From: JANNMJ01 sp031397815
GTDB taxonomy: Bacteria > Bacteroidota > Bacteroidia > Cytophagales > Hymenobacteraceae
NCBI GenBank assembly: GCA_031397815.1
Contig: JANNMJ010000009.1
Span: 1-11,923 of the forward strand
Length of the DNA: 11,923 nt
Direction of reading: 5' to 3'
In this document: positions 1-5,164 of the stretch, in pieces
Position numbering within the stretch: position 1 is the first letter of the stretch
Layout: the number at the start of each line of letters is the position of its first letter
Made by a program: the position numbers and the translations under genes
Notes under the pieces: model-generated
Seen by the model: the letters and a program-made list of their open reading frames with translations, nothing else
Told to the model about the DNA's origin: nothing
Database searches by the model: none

Positions 1-27
1 CTAGTCGCTGCCGAACCCAGCCACATG

Positions 28-54
28 CGGGCGGGCACAAGGCCACGCCCCTAC
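28..54 (-). repeat. Dispersed GC-rich palindrome, copy 1
   Basis: Read on the minus strand this begins GTAGGGGCG and continues GGCCTTGTGCCCGCCCG. The same text recurs on the plus strand at 1192-1216 with a one-base length difference, and its first 16 bases recur in degenerate form at 2210-2225. The core is an inverted repeat of GGGC/GCCC-type arms around a CTTGT loop. It is non-coding and looks like a dispersed intergenic palindrome. Function unknown. Confidence 0.6.
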
Positions 55-106
55 AGAGTATGGATGATTAAGGTTGAAAACGCGCCCGACAATCGCTAAC
101 CGCCGT

Positions 107-192
107 GCGGGTCAAGAGACCCGCGAATAGGCGACACGGGGCTGGAGCCCCGCGTCATACCCGCGTTCAAACCGGCACCGGGACGGTGCCGG
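107..192. repeat. Three consecutive short perfect hairpins
   Basis: Three unrelated perfect inverted repeats lie in a row downstream of the ppx-like gene. They are 107-124 (GCGGGTC / GACCCGC, loop AAGA), 137-152 (CGGGGCT / AGCCCCG, loop GG) and 172-192 (CCGGCACC / GGTGCCGG, loop GGGAC). None is followed by a T-run on either strand, so they are not classical intrinsic terminators. The 172-192 stem is the nearest to the phosphatase stop codon and could protect the 3' end of its mRNA. The stems are seen directly; the role is inference. Confidence 0.55.
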
Positions 193-206
193 GTACGTAG
201 GGCGCT

Positions 207-222
207 GCCTCCCTCAAATAGC
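207..222. repeat. 16-bp repeat overlapping the phosphatase stop codon
   Basis: The 16 bases here (GCCTCCCTCAAATAGC) are the exact reverse complement of 5106-5121 (GCTATTTGAGGGAGGC), which directly abuts the composite repeat at 4915-5107. This copy contains the TGA stop (214-216) and the last codons of the phosphatase gene, so the extreme C-terminus of that protein seems to be written by repeat DNA. In both places the repeat lies next to a GCTGC sequence. Confidence 0.5.
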
Positions 223-1179
223 CCCTCCCGAGGCGGCGCGCGCCAGCAAACCTTCCTTCAAGGCCCACGCGGATACGCGGATGCGTGTCAGGCGGTAGGT
301 GCTGATGACCCAATCGATGACGATGCCCGCGACGACAATCATATCGGCGCGGAGGGGCGTCATGCCGGGAAGGGCGAGGCGTTCGGCGTGATTGAGGGTG
401 AGGAGCTGTTCGAAATGATGGTAGAAAGCCGGGAGCGGTAGCTCCGTTTCAGGCGGCGGGTTGTCGGTGGAGCGGGGCTGCTGGTGGCGGGCGGCTTCGA
501 GGTCGCAAAACGTATCGAAGGAACCGCTGGCGCCTACTAGCGTCGTCGGGCGCCACTGCGCGACGGCGGCGCTGAGGGGCGTGAGCGCGATGGCTAGGAA
601 ATCTTTTTCGGCGGCGATTTCAGCGGGGGTGATGGGGTCGCGCCAGAAGAATTTATCGAGGAGCCGTTGGGCGCCGATCTCGAAGCTCTGCGACCAATAA
701 ATCTGCGTTTGGTCGGCGATGAGGAATTCGATGGAACCGCCGCCGATATCCATCAGCAGACTCGGCTGCCCGTCGCCGAGGGGCACGGCTTCGCGGACAC
801 CCGCCCAAATCAGCTCCGCTTCGTGACCGCCGGGAATGACTTCGACCCGAATCGCCGTGCGGGCGAAAACTTCCTCCAGAAACGCCGGGCCATTCGCCGC
901 CACGCGCACCGCCGAGGTCGCGACGGCCCGAATGTCGTGCTCACTCACGTTGTGCAGGTCGATTTCCTCCCGAAACGCCCGCAGCGCCTTGAACGCCCGC
1001 TCCTGCGCGGCCTCCGCGATGCGCCCGTCGGAAATACCACCCTCGCCGAGCTTCACGGCCGTGCGCGTCCGGACGAGGACGTGCGGTGGCGCCCCCGGCA
1101 CCAGCGCCGCGATGAGCAGGTGGAACGTGTTGGTGCCCATATCTATCAGGGCCAGACGACGGGTGGAAGAAGTGGGCAT
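214..1179 (-). CDS. Ppx/GppA family phosphatase (exopolyphosphatase-like)
   Basis: 321 residues. Family members hydrolyse terminal phosphate from polyphosphate or pppGpp, in an ASKHA (actin/Hsp70-like) fold. Visible motifs in order: phosphate-1 loop LIDMGTNTFHLLIA (residues 11-24), ATSAVRVAANG (87-97), IPGGHEAELIWAGV (115-128) with the conserved catalytic-region Glu, phosphate-2 loop MDIGGGSIEF (143-152), GASGSFDT (216-223), an adenosine-motif-like LRADMIVVAGIVI (276-288) and WALKEG (305-310). The length fits the short catalytic-core form; the C-terminal HD-like domain of enterobacterial Ppx is absent. I chose the ATG at 1179 because it lies 10 residues before the phosphate-1 motif. The open frame runs further upstream, but that part is low-complexity Arg-rich sequence over a repeat and the next gene. 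Polyphosphate versus pppGpp cannot be decided from sequence. It lies 83 bases downstream of the methyltransferase gene on the same strand. Confidence 0.9.
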   Translation of the reverse strand: MPTSSTRRLALIDMGTNTFHLLIAALVPGAPPHVLVRTRTAVKLGEGGISDGRIAEAAQERAFKALRAFREEIDLHNVSEHDIRAVATSAVRVAANGPAFLEEVFARTAIRVEVIPGGHEAELIWAGVREAVPLGDGQPSLLMDIGGGSIEFLIADQTQIYWSQSFEIGAQRLLDKFFWRDPITPAEIAAEKDFLAIALTPLSAAVAQWRPTTLVGASGSFDTFCDLEAARHQQPRSTDNPPPETELPLPAFYHHFEQLLTLNHAERLALPGMTPLRADMIVVAGIVIDWVISTYRLTRIRVSAWALKEGLLARAASGGAI

Positions 1180-1191
1180 AGAGGAAGGAAG

Positions 1192-1216
1192 GTAGGGGCG
1201 GGCCTTGTGCCCGCCC
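1192..1216 (+). repeat. Dispersed GC-rich palindrome, copy 2
   Basis: GTAGGGGCGGGCCTTGTGCC and the following bases form a perfect 8-bp stem, GGGCGGGC (1196-1203) against GCCCGCCC (1209-1216), with loop CTTGT. On the minus strand it falls 13-37 bases before the start codon of the phosphatase, in the 83-base gap after the methyltransferase stop. A strong hairpin there could limit read-through or translation of the downstream gene. The hairpin and its copies (28-54, partial 2210-2225) are seen directly; the regulatory effect is inference. Confidence 0.6.
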
Positions 1217-1262
1217 GTGCTGCATAAAGGAACGCGTAACGCGTAGCTCGAAAATAGGCTGG

Positions 1263-2183
1263 CTACGGCTGAAAAAACCGCCAGAATGTGCCTAACGGCA
1301 AGGTGCGCCCGGCGTTGTCGGGCAGGTACAGCTCGCCGACTTCGCGGTTCGCGACGGGGCCGAATAAATCGCGGCCGAGCGAGTCGAGAATCAACCCCGA
1401 AAAGCCGAGCGAATACAGATTCAGTAGGAAAAAATGCGGCTGTTCCTGATCGAGCAGCTCTTTCGAAAGCGATAACAGCTCGGCTAAATGGTCTTCGAGA
1501 ACCCATTTTTCGCCGTCGGGGCCGCGGCCGTAGGCGGGTGGGTCGAGGGCGATGCCTTGGTAACGGGTGCCGCGCCGCGCCTGCCGCCGCACGAAGCCGA
1601 GCGCGTCATCGACGAGCCAGCGGATGCCGTCGAGGTTCGAGGCTTCCATGTTCTCGCGTCCCCAGAAATTGACTTGTCGCACGGCGTCGAGGTGGGCTAC
1701 GTCGGCACCGGCGGCGCGCATCGCCAGCGAGGCGGCGCCGGTGTAAGCGAAGAGGTTGAGCACCTTCGGCGGCGGGCCGGTGGGCGTGACGAGCGCTCGG
1801 CAGCGGGCGTAAAGCCAGCGCCAGTTGACCTCCTGCTCGGGGAACAGGCCGACGTGCTTGAAGCTGCTCAGCCCCAACCGGAACCGGAGCGTGGGGCCGC
1901 CGTCGGGGAGCTGATATTCCATCCACCACTGCTCGGGCATCGTGCGCTTGAGCTGCCACGAACCCTTCTCGTTGGTGGCGCCGCCGGTGGCGGCGCGGGT
2001 GAACGTGGCCCCGGCGAGGCGGTCCCACTCGGTGGGCGGCAGGGCGGGCGCCCAGAGCGCCTGCGGCTCGGGCCGGGCCACCACGTGCGCGCCGAAGCGT
2101 TCGAGCTTGGCGTAATGGCCCGAGTCGAGCAGCTCGTAATCGGGGAAACCGGTGGGGGTCAGAAGGGAAAGCGCAGGCGTCAT
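1263..2183 (-). CDS. Class I SAM-dependent methyltransferase (RlmI/RlmK-like, COG1092 type)
   Basis: 306 residues. A Rossmann-fold methyltransferase of the kind annotated as rRNA (cytosine/guanine) methyltransferase-like. Visible: GLFPEQEVNW (112-121) before the fold, SAM-binding motif I VLNLFAYTGAASLAM (141-155), acidic motif II around AHLDAVRQ (163-170), and the catalytic-site motif ALDPPAYGRGPDGEKW (212-227). No PUA domain is visible at the N-terminus, unlike E. coli RlmI. The only cysteine is at residue 128, away from the DPPAY motif, so a cysteine-dependent m5C mechanism looks unlikely and the true substrate is unknown. I chose the ATG at 2183; the frame continues upstream by 89 codons, but that overlaps the start of the divergent dapF gene and is compositionally unlike the rest. 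It ends 83 bases before the phosphatase start, so co-transcription is possible, with a hairpin between them. Confidence 0.85.
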   Translation of the reverse strand: MTPALSLLTPTGFPDYELLDSGHYAKLERFGAHVVARPEPQALWAPALPPTEWDRLAGATFTRAATGGATNEKGSWQLKRTMPEQWWMEYQLPDGGPTLRFRLGLSSFKHVGLFPEQEVNWRWLYARCRALVTPTGPPPKVLNLFAYTGAASLAMRAAGADVAHLDAVRQVNFWGRENMEASNLDGIRWLVDDALGFVRRQARRGTRYQGIALDPPAYGRGPDGEKWVLEDHLAELLSLSKELLDQEQPHFFLLNLYSLGFSGLILDSLGRDLFGPVANREVGELYLPDNAGRTLPLGTFWRFFQP

Positions 2184-2343
2184 CGGTGTAGATTTGGCGG
2201 GCGGCAAATGTAGGGGCGGGCTTTGGGGCTTGCCGGAAGCAGGTCGGAAGATTGTCCGAAATCCGCCGCAAAACGTTCTGCTATTCGCTCGCTTTCGGCT
2301 TTTCGCTTTCACCTCCCGTCTCCCGTTTCCCCCCTCATCGCTG

Positions 2344-3156
2344 ATGATTCCCTTCACCAAATACCACGGCGCCGGTAACGACTTCATCCTCGTCCTCGCC
2401 GACCGCGCTACCGGCGCGCTCCCCTTCGACCCCGCCGACGAAACCCGCATCGCGCAGCTCTGCGACCGTCATTTCGGCATCGGAGCCGATGGGCTGATTG
2501 CCCTGCGCCCGACGCCCGGCGCGCACTTCGAGATGCTGTATTACAACGCCGACGGGCGCCTCGGGTCGCTCTGCGGAAACGGCTCAAGGTGCGCCGTACG
2601 GGCGGCGCTCGATGCAGGGTGGGCGACGGAAACCGACTCTGAAATCCGCTTCCTCGCCGCCGACGGCCCCCATACCGCCACGCTGCTGCCCGACGGCCAG
2701 ATTCGCCTCGCGATGCTCGACGCGCCCGCGCCCGTCGCGCTCCCCGACGATACCGCCCACCGCACCTACCACCTCGATACCGGCTCGCCGCACGTGGTGG
2801 TGCTGCGCGCTTGGGGGCTGAACGACATCGATATCCCCACCGAAGGCCGCGATTGGCGCTACGACCCACGCTTTGCGCCCGGCGGCGTAAACGTCAATTT
2901 CGCCGAGCGCCTCGACGGTCCGCACCTGCGCATTCGCACTTTTGAGCGCGGCGTTGAGGCCGAAACCCTCGCCTGCGGAACCGGCGTGACGGCCACGGCC
3001 CTCGTGGCGGCGCAGCATTACGGCATCGCGTCGCCGATTCACCTGCACGCCGTCGGCGGCGATTTACTTGTCGAGTTCAGCCGCCGCCCCGATGGCTCGT
3101 TCACCGATATCGCCCTTACGGGGCCGGTGGAGCGGGTTTTTGCTGGTTCGATTTAA
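2344..3156 (+). CDS. dapF: Diaminopimelate epimerase
   Basis: 270 residues, the normal length for the family. DapF converts LL-diaminopimelate to meso-diaminopimelate in the cytoplasm, the penultimate step to lysine and the source of the peptidoglycan cross-linking residue. It is a PLP-independent two-cysteine racemase. Both catalytic cysteines are present: Cys77 in GSLCGNGSRC (74-83) and Cys211 in ETLACGTGVTATAL (207-220). The N-terminal signature YHGAGNDFILV (7-17), substrate-contact TGSPH (146-150) and ERGVEAET (201-208) are also clear. The ATG at 2344 starts the protein 6 residues before the signature, as usual; an in-frame extension upstream would overlap the divergent methyltransferase gene. 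A GNAT gene follows 29 bases later. The 160-base divergent gap upstream must hold promoters for both directions; I could not identify one securely. Confidence 0.97.
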   Translation: MIPFTKYHGAGNDFILVLADRATGALPFDPADETRIAQLCDRHFGIGADGLIALRPTPGAHFEMLYYNADGRLGSLCGNGSRCAVRAALDAGWATETDSEIRFLAADGPHTATLLPDGQIRLAMLDAPAPVALPDDTAHRTYHLDTGSPHVVVLRAWGLNDIDIPTEGRDWRYDPRFAPGGVNVNFAERLDGPHLRIRTFERGVEAETLACGTGVTATALVAAQHYGIASPIHLHAVGGDLLVEFSRRPDGSFTDIALTGPVERVFAGSI

Positions 3157-3185
3157 CGCCCCCTTCTGCCCCTCCTCAAATTCAA

Positions 3186-3710
3186 ATGCTCACCGGCCCC
3201 CGCGTCAGGTTACGCGCGCTGGAACCGACCGATATCGGCTTCCTGATGCGCCTCGAAAACGACCCTGCCCTCTGGGATGCCGGTGATACGCGCGTGCCGT
3301 ACTCGCGTTACGCGCTGGAGCAATACATCGAGCGCGCCGCCGTAGAAGACGTTTTTTCGGTCCGACAAGCGCGGTTCGTTATCGGTACCGAAGCAGAAGG
3401 CCGCCGCCCAGTCGGCGTTATCGACCTCTTCGACCTGCTGCCCGCGCACCGCCGCGCGGCCGTCGGAATCGCGCTTCTGCCCGAAGCCCGTGGGCAAGGC
3501 CTCGGCACCGAAGCCCTGCACCTCTTCTGCGAGTGGGCCGCCGCCGCCCTGCACCTGCACCAGCTCCACTGCGCCGTCGCGACCGACAACACCGCCAGCC
3601 TAAGCCTCTTCCGCAGCGCCGGTTTCATCGAAATCGGCACCCGCCCGCAATGGATGCTCGGCATCGGCGGACGGTGGCACGATGTGGTGGAGCTGCAACG
3701 GTTGTTGTAA
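3186..3710 (+). CDS. GNAT family N-acetyltransferase
   Basis: 174 residues. It transfers an acetyl group from acetyl-CoA to an amine; the substrate is not predictable. The acetyl-CoA pyrophosphate-binding motif A is seen as ARGQGLGTEAL (101-111). The preceding beta strand is VGIALLPE (93-100), and the typical motif-B region is CAVATDNTASLSLFRSAGFIEIGTR (129-153), with the AxNxxSxxLFxxxGF pattern shared by RimI/SpeG-like enzymes. The N-terminus RLRALEPTDIGFLMRLENDP (8-27) also fits this subgroup. It follows dapF by 29 bases on the same strand and is probably co-transcribed. A role in peptidoglycan or lysine metabolism is only suggested by position. The ATG at 3186 is supported by the standard start of the domain (LxGxxVxLRxLE). 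The gene ends 54 bases before the 42-bp repeat array. Confidence 0.92.
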   Translation: MLTGPRVRLRALEPTDIGFLMRLENDPALWDAGDTRVPYSRYALEQYIERAAVEDVFSVRQARFVIGTEAEGRRPVGVIDLFDLLPAHRRAAVGIALLPEARGQGLGTEALHLFCEWAAAALHLHQLHCAVATDNTASLSLFRSAGFIEIGTRPQWMLGIGGRWHDVVELQRLL

Positions 3711-3764
3711 CCACTCGCGGAAAGGAAGTTTCAGGTCGAAATACCCTTCCAGCGCGCTGCAAAC

Positions 3765-3890
3765 ACCGGACAAGCTCTGGAATCATGATTCCGCCCTTTG
3801 TCCGGTACCGGACAAGCTCTGGAATCATGATTCTGCCCCTTGTCCGGTACCGGACAAGCAGTTCCGCGATGGCGGCGGAGCTTGTCCGGT
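3765..3890. repeat. Three exact-length tandem 42-bp palindromic units
   Basis: Units 3765-3806, 3807-3848 and 3849-3890 are contiguous and each exactly 42 bp. Units 1 and 2 differ at two positions; unit 3 keeps the ends but has a different middle. Each unit begins ACCGGACAA and ends TTGTCCGGT, so each can fold into a hairpin with 9 to 11 bp arms. Units 1 and 2 also contain a central palindrome (GGAATCATGATTCC at 3779-3792). The junctions are palindromic too: CTTGTCCGGTACCGGACAAG at 3839-3858 is perfect over 20 bp. The array sits between the convergent acetyltransferase and potassium channel genes and ends 7 bases before the channel's stop codon. It may act as a bidirectional transcription end, although no T-run is present. 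Confidence 0.9.
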
Positions 3891-3897
3891 CGGGGGG

Positions 3898-4842
3898 TTA
3901 GGCCGAATGCTCTTCGCTGACGTGGAGCAGGTCGAGGTCGAGAGTGACTTCGCCGTCGGCTTCGGTTTTATAGGGACGGACGAAGCGGTGGTTCCAGCGC
4001 ATCTCGTCGAAGCGGTAGGAGCTGCGGGCGTGGATGTCTTGGGCGTACGTGTCGTCGTAGCCGCGGAGTAGGATGAGCAGCTCGCCGAGCGTGTCGGTGA
4101 GGTCGTGCGGGGTCATCTCGTAGAGCGGCGATTCGGCGTCGATTTCGTGAACAATCGTCCAGTTCAGGGGGAGAAACGTGACTTGGTCGCGCTCCAGCTT
4201 CAGGGTGAAATACTTCCGATTGCCGTTCGGCAGCTCCAGCGCGAACAGCACGCGGGCCGAAAAGTCGATCACGGTATTATCGCGCTCGTTGGCGATGCGG
4301 AACATCAGCCGCCGATTACCATTCGCCTCCGGCGGCGTCACGACGGCGTGGGTCGAAAACACAATTCGCGCCTTCGGCTTCGAAAACCGCGCATACAGCA
4401 AACCCGTGATGATGGCGAACGTCAGCACCCCCACCAACGCCTCGAACGACGACAGCAGCCCCGCCGCAATACCAAACGGCGATTCCACCCCGTACCCCAC
4501 CGAGTTGAACGTCTGCACCGAGAAGAAGAACGCGTACAGGAACTTCTCCCACCACGTCGGGGCCGCGGGCATCCCGTAAATCGACCCCGGCCCCAACGCC
4601 AGATACCCGAGCGCAAACAGCACGTTCAGGCTCACGAACCACCCCACAATCGCCGCAATGAACCGCTGCCACGACAGCGACACCCAGTAATGGTACCAGT
4701 CGCCCTGCAACCACGCGCTCCGGCTGGCCGCACGCCTGACGTTGAACGTCCCGTCGCGGTTAATCAGCCGGTGCCGTGCGCCGGTGAGCTTTTCCCCTAA
4801 ACCGGGGTCCTGGGTGGGAAGCGGAGAAGAGTTGCGCGCCAT
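3898..4842 (-). CDS. Inward-rectifier potassium channel (KirBac-like)
   Basis: 314 residues. A tetrameric inner-membrane K+ channel with two membrane helices and a cytoplasmic beta-sandwich gating domain. Visible in order: N-terminal NRDGTFNVRR (28-37); a slide-helix region with DWYHYWVSLSW (48-58); TM1 about 59-83; pore helix about 100-112; selectivity filter SVGYG (114-118); TM2 about 124-150. The Kir cytoplasmic domain follows, with the strongly conserved LNWTIVHEIDAESPLYEM (226-243), a DDTYAQDIHARSSY segment (263-276) and DEMRWNHRF (279-287). Length matches bacterial Kir channels. The filter starts with Ser instead of the more common Thr. The ATG at 4842 is the first in frame. It is monocistronic by position: a repeat array follows its stop, and a composite palindrome lies between it and the upstream gene on the same strand. 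Confidence 0.95.
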   Translation of the reverse strand: MARNSSPLPTQDPGLGEKLTGARHRLINRDGTFNVRRAASRSAWLQGDWYHYWVSLSWQRFIAAIVGWFVSLNVLFALGYLALGPGSIYGMPAAPTWWEKFLYAFFFSVQTFNSVGYGVESPFGIAAGLLSSFEALVGVLTFAIITGLLYARFSKPKARIVFSTHAVVTPPEANGNRRLMFRIANERDNTVIDFSARVLFALELPNGNRKYFTLKLERDQVTFLPLNWTIVHEIDAESPLYEMTPHDLTDTLGELLILLRGYDDTYAQDIHARSSYRFDEMRWNHRFVRPYKTEADGEVTLDLDLLHVSEEHSA

Positions 4843-4914
4843 AACGGGGGCGAAAGTACTATTCTGCTCAGTGGTAAGCGGGCCGGTAGGGGCAGTAATA
4901 GCCCCATTAACAGA

Positions 4915-5107
4915 AGCCCCGTAGGGGCTACCTTCCGGTAGCTTCAGGTAAAAACAAGACTGGCAGCCCCGTAGGGGCTACCCATTCGTTTTCTCTGCCT
5001 TGATGTGTTGGAGGTGGGGGTAGCCCCTACGGGGCTGCCGGATGCTAGGTACCTATTAACCGGTGGCGTTGCTCCCGGCTACCGGAAGGTAGCCCCTACG
5101 GGGCTGC
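4915..5107. repeat. Composite nested palindromic element, copy 1
   Basis: Four related palindromes in the order forward, forward, inverted, inverted. Unit A is at 4915-4942 (AGCCCC GTA GGGGCT, then ACCTTCCGGTAGC), B at 4962-4983, C at 5019-5039, D at 5078-5107 (GCTACCGGAAGGTAGCCCC and on). A and D are reverse complements over about 28 bases, and B and C over about 21 bases, so the whole 193 bp is a nested inverted repeat as well as a row of small hairpins. Only the outer units carry the GCTACC-GGAA-GGTAGC extension, itself a hairpin. The spacers are unrelated to those of the second copy at 8426-8596. No protein is encoded; it may be a REP/BIME-like or MITE-like element. Confidence 0.85.
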
Positions 5108-5121
5108 TATTTGAGGGAGGC
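5106..5121. repeat. 16-bp repeat, partner of 207-222
   Basis: GCTATTTGAGGGAGGC directly abuts the last palindrome of the composite element and matches 207-222 exactly in inverted orientation. Sixteen exact bases are unlikely by chance between two loci of a 12-kb window that are both next to palindromic repeats, so this is probably part of a further dispersed repeat. Confidence 0.5.
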
Positions 5122-5164
5122 TATTAGCTGTCCCACAGTCGTCAAAAATACCCCCCAAATCAAC

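Larger units (their letters stand above)
4843..5164. other. Intergenic region filled by palindromic repeats
   Basis: This 322-base gap lies between the GH3 gene and the potassium channel gene, both on the minus strand. Most of it is the composite repeat at 4915-5107. At 4886-4905 there is a degenerate relative (GTAGGGGCAGTAATAGCCCC), and at 5106-5121 the 16-bp sequence found inverted at the end of the phosphatase gene. No open frame, RNA gene or convincing promoter was seen. The bases just before the channel start include TACTTTCG, a one-mismatch fit to the Bacteroidota -7 element TAnnTTTG, which is too weak to call. Confidence 0.6.

Noticed and set aside
107..192. Intrinsic terminators
   Set aside because: The hairpins are strong, but no T-run follows any of them on the relevant strand, so they are reported only as palindromes.
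1180..1506. Upstream extension of the phosphatase frame
   Set aside because: It runs through the dispersed palindrome and into the methyltransferase gene, is Arg/Ala-rich, and the family motif sits 10 residues after the ATG at 1179.
2152..2343. 64-residue upstream extension of dapF
   Set aside because: The DapF signature begins 6 residues after the ATG at 2344, as in the family, and the extension overlaps the divergent gene.
2184..2343. Bacteroidota-type promoter (TTG, then TAnnTTTG) in the methyltransferase/dapF gap
   Set aside because: Only weak partial matches were visible; none had both elements at suitable spacing.
2184..2450. 89-residue N-terminal extension of the methyltransferase
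   Set aside because: It overlaps the start of dapF on the opposite strand and shows no domain-like sequence; the ATG at 2183 fits the domain start.
3765..3890. CRISPR array
   Set aside because: The units are directly contiguous with no unique spacers, and no cas gene is present.
3533..4071. Plus-strand open frames across the 42-bp array that would encode 14-residue peptide repeats (for example PDKLWNHDS)
   Set aside because: The period is 42 bp, a multiple of three, so any open frame through it gives a peptide repeat. These frames overlap the acetyltransferase or the potassium channel gene and lack a coding-like context.
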